The position numbers and the translations under genes are program-made. From NCBI RefSeq assembly GCF_905475395.1, contig NC_058342.1, positions 26,260,640 to 26,324,639 on the forward strand: DNA of 64,000 nucleotides, written 5' to 3'. How positions within the stretch are numbered: the first letter of the stretch is position 1; the number at the start of each line of letters is the position of its first letter. Source of the DNA: Chrysoperla carnea. Lineage: Eukaryota > Arthropoda > Insecta > Neuroptera > Chrysopidae. The notes under the pieces are model-generated. The model was not told the origin of the DNA. It saw only the letters and a list, made by a program, of their open reading frames with translations, and did no database searches. Shown here piece after piece: positions 23,501-32,811 of the stretch.

Positions 23501-26500
23501 AAAAATACACAAGGGGGGCTTTGTGCTTATAATTTATTAAATGGAATTTTATGCTGAAATTACTCGGTACTTGTCGGAGCTGAGGACAGGCGAGGGTCAG
23601 TTTTCGATAGTCAATCGAAGCGAATTCTCGCAAAGGTCGAGTGCATACTGCAATAGAACCGCACTTATGCAACGATTTCTCATACATTTATGAAAATTTT
23701 CCGTTTTTTATGTTTTCAACTTATCGCACAAGTCTTTGGAAGTATACTTGATTGACCTCCTGATTTTCTAAACTTAATCAGCACTACATCAATCAATTGG
23801 ACCTCGAAAAGGACCTTGCGATCATTTGAAAACATAAACTTGTGATTTTCCTGCTGTGTCCTCTCTGCCAAAAACCGAGTTATTTGAGTATGCCCTGATC
23901 AAAGTCTCAGTTATCAAGATAGCCTTGTTGTAGCCAACGACCAATACAGTGGAACCCCGGTAATCCCGGACTACCGGGATTCCACTATATTTAAATTCTT
24001 TGACTTTTTTATAATCTCAAAATCCCTGCTATTTTCCTGTCTTCCAGATTGATCGCAATCCGATTACCAGAATTTTTTTTCCCGAAATTTTAATAATTTG
24101 ATATTCTGTTTTGGTTACAGATTAAAACGTTTAGTTGCAATAAAAATAGTTAAAAGTGGTAAAATATTTTCGGAGACCGCACAAGATGAGATCTCATTGT
24201 TACGTGACGTATCGATTGTCGGTACCGATAATAAAAAATTTGATTATTTTGTACGAATTTACGATCAATTTGAGTTTCGTGGCGATAATGGCAAACATAA
24301 AGCAATAGTTTTTGAATTGTTAGGATGTAACTTATATAAGTTGACAACATTGACTCTAGGAATTGGTGTTGATATGACTTACGTGAAAATAATTACACGT
24401 CAAGTGTTGGAAGGCTTAGTGTTTCTACATGAAGAATGTGGCATTATACATACCGATATTAAACCAGAAAATATATTGATTGCTGGCAGTCCTGAATATC
24501 ATCGAAAAGTTGTTTTAAATGTTGCGAAATGGTTACAAGTTGAAATGCCATGGCCTAAACAATTTGGTAGGTAGATTTTTTTAGGCTTATTTAGGCTTAG
24601 GTAACTTATCCAAATTATAGAAGCTAATAGGGAAGTAAATTAACTCGGAGTTCAAAAGCAACTCGTTGAAAATTTGACGATAGACAGTTGAAAGGATGAT
24701 AAAATAACTTATTTAAGTTTCTCGAGCCTTGGTGGGAAGAAAGAATAAGTCTTAGGAACTTTGAATAAATCTGAATTTCTCAACGTTTTTGGACTGTCTA
24801 ATTCAGAGTTACCCAGACTTATTAAGGCTGAATTAAACAGTCCAAAAATGTTGATTCAGAGTTCCTAACATTTTTTCAGAGTTTCTAAGACTTATTAAGA
24901 CTTATTCTTTCTTCAAATATTTTTCCCACGAGAGTGTAAGAATTACCTTTCTCTCTATCAAATTACCTTTCAAACAGAAAAAAAGTCATTTAAATCGTTT
25001 CACGTGTTTAAGAGCTACCATGTCACAGGCAGACATATCTAGCGGTCAAACTTATAACACCTCGTTTTAGCGTCATTTTTCAAAAACGCCATGTTATAGA
25101 AATTTTAAGATGTTCCAAATTTTCAGAGAGTTGTTCGAGGCCAACATTGACATTTTCGAGGCCAAATTTCTAGGTTTTTTCGGTTTTAATCCAAACAAAT
25201 GCATTTTTGATATGTTTTTTTTTTTTAAATTTTAGTAAGCAATTGGAATGAAGATCGAGATTATATTTTAAGTAAAAAAGTTAAGAATGATATTATAGAA
25301 TTCCTAAAATCAATACATATCTCACGATGTAGTTGCAATAACGATCAAGTAAGTGTTTTTCTATCTCTTACACACTCTGTACATTTAATTTAAAAAAACT
25401 CCACATTTACAGTGTGTATAAGGGATAAAAATAATTAATTAATAATATTATTGTTACAGTTTAATCATAATGATTATATTAAAAGACTAAATGAAATATT
25501 TAATTCAAATACTCAGTTTACCAAAGATTTTCCACCGGAAATTAATGTGTTCCATGTACCATCACCGAAAAATTTACGAATTAAAATTGCTGATTTGGGC
25601 AATGCATGTTATGATGTAAATATATTTTTATTTTATTTTTTATTGGCTAACTTTTACGGATTCGAGAAGTGAAAAATATAATAAGAGAAAAATAAGAGTA
25701 AAATAAATAATTTCCGAAAATCTGACATTTTTAGAAATTCAGAAATCCTTACCCTCGCCATTCTGAGATATCATTGCAGGTAACGTTTTTGATATGTAAT
25801 GCTTCTTGGAAATCCGTTAGAGTTAATCCTTAACTTCTGGCTGAATGAATCCAAAAAGTTCTAAAATACTTTTTATTTAATTTGTTTCAAATTAGCATAC
25901 GCATTTCTGTGATCAAATTCAGACGTGTCAGTATCGGGGTCCAGAAACAATTTTAGGTGCTAAATATACATACTCAGCTGATATATGGTCGTTAGCGTGC
26001 GTCGTATTCGAATTAGCAGCTGGTGATTACTTGTTCGATCCGCGTGCAAGCTCAAAAGGTGAATATTCATGTGATGACGATCATTTAGCTCATATGATTG
26101 AATTGTTAGGACCCATGCCTGATCATGTATGGAAAAGTGGAAAATGGTCTGATAAATTTTTTACAAATGATGGTAAGTAAATCCGCTTTTTTATTTTAAC
26201 TCTTTAGTTTTAAGTTTTAATTACTCTCCCCCCCTCCTCCGCTCCAAACCACCCCAGTAAGAAACAATCAAAAAATAAAAATTTGGCCCCGGAAATTGGA
26301 GTGTGGTATGTTGAATTTAGAGTTTTAGACCCCGAGTTCATGATCAGCAACCAAAAAATCTTCCTACAGCTAATTCCGGCGGCAAAATATTCATTTTATA
26401 TACTGTTTCTTTTTGGGGTGGTTTAAGGGGGCTCAAACTCCCTCAATTTTCAAACCAAGAGGTTAGTATTGACGAATTTTCCTAAATGCGTAAGGAAACG

Positions 26501-26864
26501 TAGAAAAATGATTTTTTCAAATTGATGCTATCCGACAGGTTTCCAAGTTTTTTCGGCTTATTAATTCGACTTAAAATTGTTCGAAACGACACATTAAGCC
26601 TAAAATTGTATCCTTTTTCTTAAAAACTGTCAGACAGCAAATTATTTTAACGGTATTTTGTTTGGATTTTTCTTTTTAGGTAAATTGAGAAGGATATCCG
26701 AATTGAATCCATGGTCCATAGCTCAAGTTTTAGAAGAGAAATATGAATTTAGTGATCGTGATGCTGTCGATTTTGCAGCCTTCTTAAAACCAATGTTGGA
26801 TTTTGATGCAAAGACGCGGGTTTCAGCACGTGAATGCTTAAAACATCCATGGCTGAATATATGA
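17300..26864 (+). CDS. SR-protein kinase (SRPK family), 8 exons read, 5' end unresolved
   Basis: The exons are 17300-17556, 21146-21846, 22729-23080, 24121-24566, 25236-25348, 25460-25615, 25896-26172 and 26680-26864. All junctions are GT-AG and all phases agree, giving 828 readable residues and a TGA. SRPKs phosphorylate Ser in Arg-Ser repeats of splicing factors and shuttle between cytoplasm and nucleus. The kinase domain spans about residues 413-826. It has a Gly loop (IGWGHFSTVWL), VAIK with Lys445, the SRPK-type catalytic loop HTDIKPEN with Asp549, a DLG in place of DFG (Asp668) as usual for SRPKs, and a C-terminal HPWLN. The spacer between the catalytic loop and DLG is about 100 residues, shorter than in SRPK1. 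The P+1 segment is QTCQYRGPE, where most SRPKs have TRQYRSLE. Before the kinase there are about 410 Ser/Thr/Pro-rich, acidic residues. The frame is closed upstream by TAG at the acceptor, so either an earlier coding exon exists or translation starts at the internal ATG 17525. Confidence 0.92.
18215..18800. repeat. Composite repeat: 304-bp-satellite-like units plus family G
   Basis: The parts 18215-18610 and 18725-18800 share 'ttttgggtcaa', 'cttataaacagagtttt', 'cagtagttttcgag' and 'ggtatcccttagaaaa' with the tandem array at 35545-37085. Between them, 18618-18720 carries family G words ('gatcaaccgtttggca', 'atattatctctatgga', 'ggtcgcagacct') also seen at 39490-39710 and 48165-48370. Confidence 0.55.
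18845..19010 (-). repeat. Dispersed repeat family F, inverted copy
   Basis: The reverse complement contains 'cacgataactcaaaaatg', 'aaaagaaatatcaagctg', 'gtttataaaatcatctaatt' and 'gtaacgct', as in the copies at 15.7 and 16.2 kb. Confidence 0.6.
19324..19647 (+). CDS. Small intronic ORF, putative single-pass membrane protein, 107 aa
   Basis: A real ATG at 19324 opens 107 codons ending with TAA. Residues about 15-34 (PPIIVFTLIFIIFCKILLKF) form one hydrophobic segment. The remainder is polar and charged and ends ADVKIRCWWV. It lies in the 3.6-kb intron of the kinase gene, on the same strand. An acceptor-like 'tctacag' 55 bases upstream could give a 5' untranslated exon. I do not recognise the family. 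Its composition is more complex than the random open frames nearby, but nothing else proves it is expressed. Confidence 0.35.
   Translation: MDIFKNYLSEIFHPPIIVFTLIFIIFCKILLKFNDNNKKDVETVETSHGIHEIVNIVFDCQNQYVPEHFKDNKKTIETNRSKKQLNDQAKRCVSIARADVKIRCWWV
20078..20618. mobile_element. Foldback-type inverted repeat in the SRPK intron
   Basis: The arms at about 20078-20210 and 20490-20618 are imperfect inverse copies. For example 'tttaagttgacattt' and 'ggcacacatctta' on the left match 'atgtcaacttaaa' and 'taagatgtgtgcc' on the right. The interior is about 280 bp with a 65-codon open frame that looks random. Confidence 0.6.
20958..21003. repeat. Short near-perfect hairpin
   Basis: AAAAAGTGTC and GACACTTTTT flank a 7-base GGCGTCG loop, and outside them 'aactat' pairs with 'atagtt'. 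It lies about 140 bases before a kinase exon. It could be a transposon-end remnant. Confidence 0.5.
21146..21846 (+). CDS. SRPK exon with Ser/Pro-rich N-terminal region
   Basis: Encodes about residues 86-319, a low-complexity region with SEPRPPVSIEP, repeated Ser runs and an acidic patch (HDLDDDD). No known domain. The frame continues exactly from the previous exon (TT|G). A long antisense open frame over this exon is a shadow. Confidence 0.85.
22388..22667 (-). mobile_element. tRNA-derived SINE, copy 2
   Basis: The minus-strand head is TCGCCCTATTAGCTCAGTTG, followed by GTTAAGGCG (A-box region) and GAGTTCGATTCCCGCC (B-box region). A body of about 190 bases then ends in repeated TAACC. Flanks 'aaaatgagata' and 'aaaatgggata' look like an 11-bp target duplication with one mismatch. 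It lies in an SRPK intron, antisense to the gene. It is closely related to the copy at 3669-3949. Confidence 0.82.
22729..23080 (+). CDS. SRPK exon with the Gly-rich loop
   Basis: Encodes residues 320-436. Near its end YLIIRKIGWGHFSTVW is the ATP-binding loop of the SRPK type. Upstream YCYGGYEKVEIGQTY matches the characteristic 'GGYHPV.IGD.' lead-in of the family. Confidence 0.9.
23947..23987. mobile_element. 41-bp end-to-end TIR remnant (pogo/Tigger type)
   Basis: CAGTGGAACCCCGGTA faces its inverse TACCGGGATTCCACTA with only about 9 bases between, flanked by TA on both sides. It looks like an element reduced to its two ends, in an SRPK intron. The larger element at 47849-48128 has similar ends. 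Confidence 0.6.
24121..24566 (+). CDS. SRPK exon with VAIK and catalytic loop
   Basis: Encodes residues 437-585, including VAIKIVKS (Lys445), the helix with DEISLL, and IIHTDIKPENIL (catalytic Asp549). Confidence 0.93.
24729..24930. mobile_element. Foldback (MITE-like) inverted repeat in an SRPK intron
   Basis: The left arm 'gaagaaagaataagtctt' and 'aacgtttttggactgt' is answered by 'acagtccaaaaatgtt' and 'aagacttattctttcttc'. The outer 'ggtggga' pairs with 'tcccacg'. The imperfect arms cover most of the 200 bp. Confidence 0.65.
25236..25348 (+). CDS. SRPK exon, spacer region
   Basis: Encodes about 38 residues of the spacer between the two kinase halves. It is charged, ends RCSCNNDQ and has phase-0 donor CAA|GTAAGT. 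Confidence 0.8.
25460..25615 (+). CDS. SRPK exon ending in DLGNAC
   Basis: Encodes residues 624-675: end of the spacer, then IKIADLGNACYD with the metal-binding Asp668. Confidence 0.92.
25896..26172 (+). CDS. SRPK exon, activation segment and C-lobe
   Basis: Encodes residues 676-767, with QTCQYRGPETILGAKY, ADIWSLACVVFELAAG and DDDHLAHMIELLG, all diagnostic of the SRPK C-lobe. Confidence 0.93.
26310..26590. repeat. Dispersed repeat family D, copy 2
   Basis: In the last SRPK intron. Shares 'atgatcagcaaccaaaaaa', 'ggcaaaatattcatttt', 'ttttcaaaccaagaggtta' and 'ttaattcgact' with the copy at 560-1080. Confidence 0.55.
26680..26864 (+). CDS. SRPK last exon
   Basis: Encodes the final 61 residues: LRRISELNPWS through DAKTRVSARECLKHPWLN, then I and the TGA stop. 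Confidence 0.92.
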
Positions 26865-26951
26865 CGACCTTAAACAATTTTTAAATTAATTCAATTATTT
26901 CAATTAATTCGCGAGTTGACAAATTTTTATTACTTTTGGAGTAGAAATATT

Positions 26952-27441
26952 ATAGTCTGTGAGTTAGAAACACTTGATTATCGTTAGACGCCAAAAAACC
27001 TGGCATCGATAGATAGATAAGACCAGAACCCCACTTTTCCATATGATTTTCAACCCTCCTAGTGATATCGAGGGGTGTTTAACCCCTCATTACAGTTGTG
27101 GGAAAATATACAGAACCTAAACGAGCTGTCAAAAACTCGAGACGTGGCTTTGTAAATTAGCCCTCCGAAATTTTGTCCTCCAAAAGTGATACATGGGGTC
27201 GCTGCCCTCGTTAAATTTACATACTTTTACAGGGAATACCAGTACCATTCGGGGATTGGTTCCAGCAGTTTTAGGTCTTGCATCTTTTCCGAAAACTTTG
27301 AGGGGGGGCTAAAATCTTCAGTATCATTCAGGAGATTGGTAATCATATGAAAAAGTGTGATTCTGATCTGATCTACAATTTATGTCAATGCCAGGTTTTA
27401 GGTAGCTGACGACATTCAGATGTTACTAGCTCACGGACTAT
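26952..27441. mobile_element. Long-arm inverted-repeat element after the SRPK stop
   Basis: The left end 'atagtctgtgagttag' and the inner block 'aaacctggcatcgata' are mirrored on the right by 'ctagctcacggactat' and 'gccaggttttaggtag'. Imperfect arms of about 100 bp extend to 'cttttccatatgatt' and 'aatcatatgaaaaag'. The element is about 490 bp and starts only 88 bases after the stop codon, so it may form part of the 3' UTR. Confidence 0.7.
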
Positions 27442-28022
27442 TAATGTAAAAGATAGATTAAAAATTATTGTGAGATCTACGGCCTTGAATCAATTCAAAT
27501 CCTGGACTTATTCTTCTAAGAACATTGGGCGAAATGATTAGAGATTCTCAGATACTGAAAAACGGTTAATCATATTCGTCCAGGATGTAATATTCAGAAA
27601 TGGGTCCCTAATTCAACATGAATTTTTATTCTAGGAAAATTTTCGAATTTAAAATAAAAAAAGTTTTTAAACAATTAACAATCAACTTTAAAACAATCAT
27701 TTAACAGACGTTTAATATAATAAGCATTGCCTCCTACACAATGGCGTCATAAAACTGTGATTTATAAGGTGATCCAAAAGTACCAAAACTGACACATAGA
27801 TGGCGACTTTAATAGTATTCATTGACGATTAGTAATTCGTATCAATCTACAAAAGATTCGAGTCAAAAGTTGATGGTATTTGGATTAATTAGTTCTAGAG
27901 ATATTGTACGATGGTAGAGATCTAAACAAGTTGTTAGAGAAGGATAGAGAAGTTCACAAGCGCCATTCTGGTCAATTTTAGAACTGTTACTTTCTGTTTT
28001 CAGCTGGACACTCTTTTACTCC

Positions 28023-28320
28023 ATAATCCCTATGTATTATAAATGTGAAAGTAAGGATGTTTGTTTGTTTGTTTATTACGCCTTCACCCAAAAACTACCA
28101 AATGGATTTGAATGAAACTGAACAACAATATAGCTCATACACCAGAACAACACATGAGCTATAATTTATAAAGACATGTTGATCATCATTTTGAATCATA
28201 AATTAAAGATTTCTGTAAAAATAAATTCATAACCACCTTTTCTGATATACTCAATGAAATATGACTATTTTACATTTTAAAAAATTGAAAACTGTGTATA
28301 TATATTTTAGTTGTGTAAAA
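28023..28320 (+). repeat. Dispersed repeat family R, copy 1
   Basis: Begins 'tataaatgtgaaagtaag' and 'gatgtttgtttgtttg', then 'aaaaactaccaaatgga' and 'cacatgagctataattta'. A close copy lies at 44168-44480. Such 'tataaatg-gaaag...gtttgtttg' leaders are common in insect retroelement-derived repeats. I cannot assign a clade. Confidence 0.6.
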
Positions 28321-28929
28321 AAATCCCTTCGAGTGTTATGGAAGGGGGATAAGTGAGATCAAGAGAGGTGGAGGCTATAAAGCGGTGGGTATCAAGCTAG
28401 TACTAGCTAAAAATAATATAAATATGCTATTAAAGTTGCCATCTATGTGTCTATTTTGGAACTTTTCAGGCGACCACTTTCATTTAATATAACGTGACAT
28501 GTAGCTTAAAAAATTGAAGTGTTTGTCAACTCTCGGATTATTTTCAAAAATAAAATATTAAAAAAAAAAAAGTATATTTATATAGATTATTTGATGAAAA
28601 AAAAAAATGATGCCACAAATATCAAGAAAATTATATATTTAGGAACATGTTTTGTGATTTAGCGAAAAAAAAGAGAAATGATATAAAAAAAAGTTCCAAA
28701 AAAATAAAGAATTATAAATAAATTTTTCAATTATGTTTGAATGTAATTTTTAAATTATTCAACAACCAAAACAAACAAAAAAAATTAAAAAGCCAGAAAA
28801 AAAATATTGACAAAATATATATCTAATTTCTTAGACATTATTTAAATGAGTTTTTATTGAGAAATTATTACCCCTACATTTAAAATACCTTGATCCGCAA
28901 TTCCATTTAAGTCAAAATCTGTTGAATTC

Positions 28930-30600
28930 CTGACATCTAGCACAATGGCAAATGGAAGCAAAAGGGTAACATCAAATATGAAGAGTTGGAGCCAAAATTA
29001 GTGGGATTCAAAAAAAATTCCAATAAAATTTGGCTGTAATATCGAAAAAATCGATTTTTTTAACTTTATGACGTCATCAAAATCCAAAAAAATTATATTT
29101 GCTCTATAACATCAAAATTATATGCAATTTTGATGCACCAAGTATGTAATCCTACTAAATTTGGGTCATACTTTTCGAATTTTTGGTCAAATTTGACCTT
29201 CCTCTAATAGATTTCAATTATGTGGGATCGTAGACCCCAAATTTAGCACAAAGGTGAACAGTAGCGTAAAATTTACTTCAAAAATGAAAAGTTTTAACCA
29301 AAATTAGTGGGATTCAAAAAAAATTCCAATCAAATCCGGATATAATTTGGATGTAATATCGAAAAAATCGATTTTTTGAACTTAATGACGTCATCAAAAT
29401 CCAAAAAAATTATATTTGCTCTATCACATCCAAATTATATCCAATTTTGATGAACCAATCATGTAATCCTACTAAATTCGGGCCATACTTTTTGTCTTTT
29501 TTGTCAAATTTTACCTATCTTTAATAGGTTTCAAGAATATGGGGTCCTGGTTCCAACATTTAGTACAAAGGTGAATGGTAGCGTAAAAATAACTACAAAG
29601 ATGAAAAGCTTGACCCAAAATTAGTGGGATTCAAAAAAAATTCCAATCAAATTCGATAAAATTTGGCTGTAATATCGAAAAAATCGGTTTTTTGAACTTT
29701 ATGACGTCATCAAAATCCACAAAAGTTATATTTGCTTTATCACATCCAAATTATATCCAATTTTGATGAATTAAGCATGTAATCCTACTAAATTTGGGCC
29801 ATACTTTTCGAATTTTTGATCAAATTTGACCTACCTTTAATAGGTTTCAAGAGTTTGGGGTCCTGGTCCTGACATTTAGCAAAAAGGTTAATTGTAGCGT
29901 AAAACTAACTACAAAGATAAAAGCTTGACCCAAAATTAGTGGGATTCAAAAAAAATTCCAATCAAATCCGATAAAATTTGGTTGTAATATCGAAAAAACC
30001 GATTTTTTAGACTTAATGACGTCATCAAAATCCAAAAAAATTATATTTGCTCTACCACATCCAAATTATATCCAATTTTGATAAACCAAGCATGTAATCT
30101 TACTAAATTCGGGCCAATTTTTGATCAAATTTTACCTATCTTTATTAGCTTTCAAGAATGTGGGACCTTGGTCCCGGCATTTAGCACAAAGGAGGTTCGT
30201 AGCGTAAAACTAACATCAAAGATGAAAAGTTTGACCGAAAATTAGTGGAATTCAAAAAAAATTCCAACCAAATCCGATAAAATTTGTCTGTAATATCGAA
30301 AAAATGGTTTTTTTGAACTTTATGACGTCATCAAAATCCAAAAAAATTATATTTTCTCTATCGCATCCAAATAATATTCAATTTTGATGAACTAAGCATG
30401 TAATCCTACTAAATTCGGGTCATACTTTTCGAATTTTTGACCTACCTTTAATAAGTTTCAATAATGTGGGATCCTGGTCCCGAAATTTAGCACAAAGGTG
30501 AATGGTAGCGTAAAAATAACTTCAAAGATGAAAATTTTGACCCAAAATTAGTGGGATTCAAAAAAAATTCCAACCAGATCGAATAAATTTTGGTTGTGGT
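28930..30600 (+). repeat. Tandem satellite, ~316-bp period, about 5 units
   Basis: Successive units share 'gacgtcatcaaaatcca', 'aattatatttgctct', 'catgtaatcctactaaat' and 'ccaaaattagtgggattc'. The marker 'gacgtcatc' falls near 29070, 29388, 29703, 30019 and 30323, so the spacing is 304-318. The units are diverged, which suggests an old array. No protein frame is conserved between units. A lone monomer sits at 1660-1915. Confidence 0.9.
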
Positions 30601-30911
30601 TTCTGGCAGAAATCAAATTACGATCGAAATCGATTTTCGATTCTTGCTACACAGAGTTTTTAAACAATTAACTATAATAATTATTAAATCTGTTAAGATT
30701 TTATTATAATGCCAATAAAGTAGGAATCTCTATCATTACTACTTATTTAATTGTTAGGTGGAGTTTAATACCACATAGGCGTGTATTCTATTTTCTTGAG
30801 AGGGAGAGTAAAGAAAAGGGACATGTCCGCATGCAACACATTATTGAAAATACGAATAAAAAAATGAAATGCGTAAAATATTGCATGTTTAGTCATTGCT
30901 AAGATACGTAG

Positions 30912-31148
30912 CCCCAAATAAATGAAAAACAATATTACTCATCAACTAATCCTTACCTCTCTCCCCCAGTCTCCCATGTTTATGACGCCAAAGTTGAAAT
31001 CAATATTGGGAATGCAACGCGTAATCATGATAAACTTGAATGCAGTGGTAACAATGTCAATGGCCGAAGTTTACATACAACGATACAACCATTTGGTCTC
31101 TTCACCCCACTAGAAATAAAAACAACCTACGGTGGGTATGCTTTTTAA
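30912..31148 (+). pseudogene. Orphan open segment, unrecognised C-terminal-like fragment
   Basis: A frame without an ATG is open from after a TAG (30909-30911) to TAA (31146-31148), 78 codons. Its composition is unlike its flanks and it reads protein-like (SHVYDAKVEINIGNATRN, then SLHTTIQPFGLFTPLEI). A strong acceptor-like tract CTCTCTCCCCCAG ends at 30969, and GTATGC at 31136 could be a donor. It may be a stray exon of an unlocated gene or a relic of a mobile element. No family is recognised. Confidence 0.3.
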
Positions 31149-31511
31149 AAACCAGACCAACAATTTATTTATTCAGTAAAATAATTATACTAATACAGCC
31201 GTATGATTTAAAAAATTGGATTTTTGGTTCTTTTTCTATCAATAGGGTTGCCACCTTTCAGAGATCGTGTAATTTTTTCTGGCTTCTGAAGTTCTGATAT
31301 CAACATAAATCCTCCACGAGTTCTGTTAATAAAAAGTTCGAGTATTTCTTTCATATTCTGGTTCTTATTTTAAGAGTATTTCTTTAAATTTTTAATTGTG
31401 GAAAAACTGTGTTTACAAACTTTACTCCTGACTTCCCGAGACTTTGTGGTGGCCAATCTATCCGCCAATATTAAAAATTGCTAGAAAATTAACGGTCCAA
31501 CATAGGAGTCT

Positions 31512-31617
31512 GTCGACGTCAAAGCTCCTTGGGCCGACCCTTTTTCGGTATCACAATGGACCTTATGGTCTAAGTGTGTCCCACCCCAGGACAGCCACTC
31601 TAACCTAACCTAACCTA
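31512..31617 (+). mobile_element. 3' end of a TAACC-tailed LINE (fragment)
   Basis: Contains 'gtcgacgtcaaagctcc', 'tttttcggtatcac', 'ggtctaagtgtgtcccac' and 'ccaggacagcca', and ends in three TAACC units. It matches the 3' ends at 61045-61208 (+), 58378-58600 (-) and 59955-60180 (-). It is a severely 5'-truncated copy. Confidence 0.75.
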
Positions 31618-32603
31618 CAGCTACGTTCCAATTATGTTTAATAGTCATATAGCGAATATCGTTAGGTGAAGTTGTTTTTTGTTAAATTTTTTGCGGATAT
31701 AAATTCGGTAGCCAAATTTTGCAAAACCCATTTAAAAAAGACAAAATTTGGAGATTCGATTAGGAATAATACTGACTCACAAAAAGATGGGAAATTATCA
31801 GTTTATCATTTATGTCTTTGTAGCATTTTCTTCTTCTACTTGACGCTTCTTCGACCTCATTTTCATTTATCATCTTTTGTTTCTCTCGTGCAAACCGTCA
31901 CCAAAGTTTGCAACGAGTAACATAGGCTAATTGTAAGAGTAATCACGATTAGCTAATTCATACTGATGATGACTACTTGGAAGTCGAAATACGTATTTAT
32001 ATAATGCAAAAATTGAATCAGGAATTAGGGGCAAAAACGAAAATCGTAGAGTTTTCATTCATATTATTTTGGATTTTTATTATATTTCCCGCAAACCTTT
32101 TCACAGACCTATAAAGTAACGTTAATTTGTTGGAAAATGATGCGAGGTTCCCCAGACATGTGTAATTTTTATTTCGATTTTCGGTGTGTTAACCATAATT
32201 TTATAGCAGACAAGTTAATAATATAAACTTGGGGGTATTTTCATTTCCTAATGTTGGTATAGTTTGTCACGTTTAGGGTTGTTACATAGACATGTGTCAA
32301 AATGACAGAACTTTTCAAAACTCAAAAAATGTTTTATTTAAGTCAAATTATCATTTTAATTTATAAAATATCATAAAACCAAAAACGTTTCAAATCAAAG
32401 TGTACAGTGTTTTAAAAATTCGAATCCAAAATGTAAACAAACCTATCTAAAAATAAATTTTAACATAAAAATCTAATCTTTTTTTAAGTTTTGTTAAGTG
32501 TTTTAATTTTTCTATGAGTTTTGGGGCGTGAAAAGTTTTTGGGTTGTTCATTTGTTTTCCGTTTTTCGTTTGTTTTGTTTTGTTTTTATGGAAAAATCCG
32601 AAC

Positions 32604-32811
32604 ATGTCAACACCCCCGGCTACGAATAGTATAGAAACACAAATTGATAGTTTTCTAGGACAGTTTAAACGAACTGCATCCAAAGCAAAAGATAAACGTC
32701 CCGCTTCGGATGAATGTTTTGTGGATAGTTTAAGTGGTATATCAACGTTTACAACGGCTGTAAATCGTTCACAAAGTGCGAAATTCGATAATAATGATGC
32801 TACGAGCACCG
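32604..32811 (+). CDS. RhoGEF exon 1 (start)
   Basis: Encodes 69 codons from ATG in the context AACATGTCA, starting MSTPPATNSIETQID. The donor is G|GTAAGA and the phase matches exon 2 at 43229. There is no domain. It contains a basic patch (KRTASKAKDKR). Confidence 0.8.
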
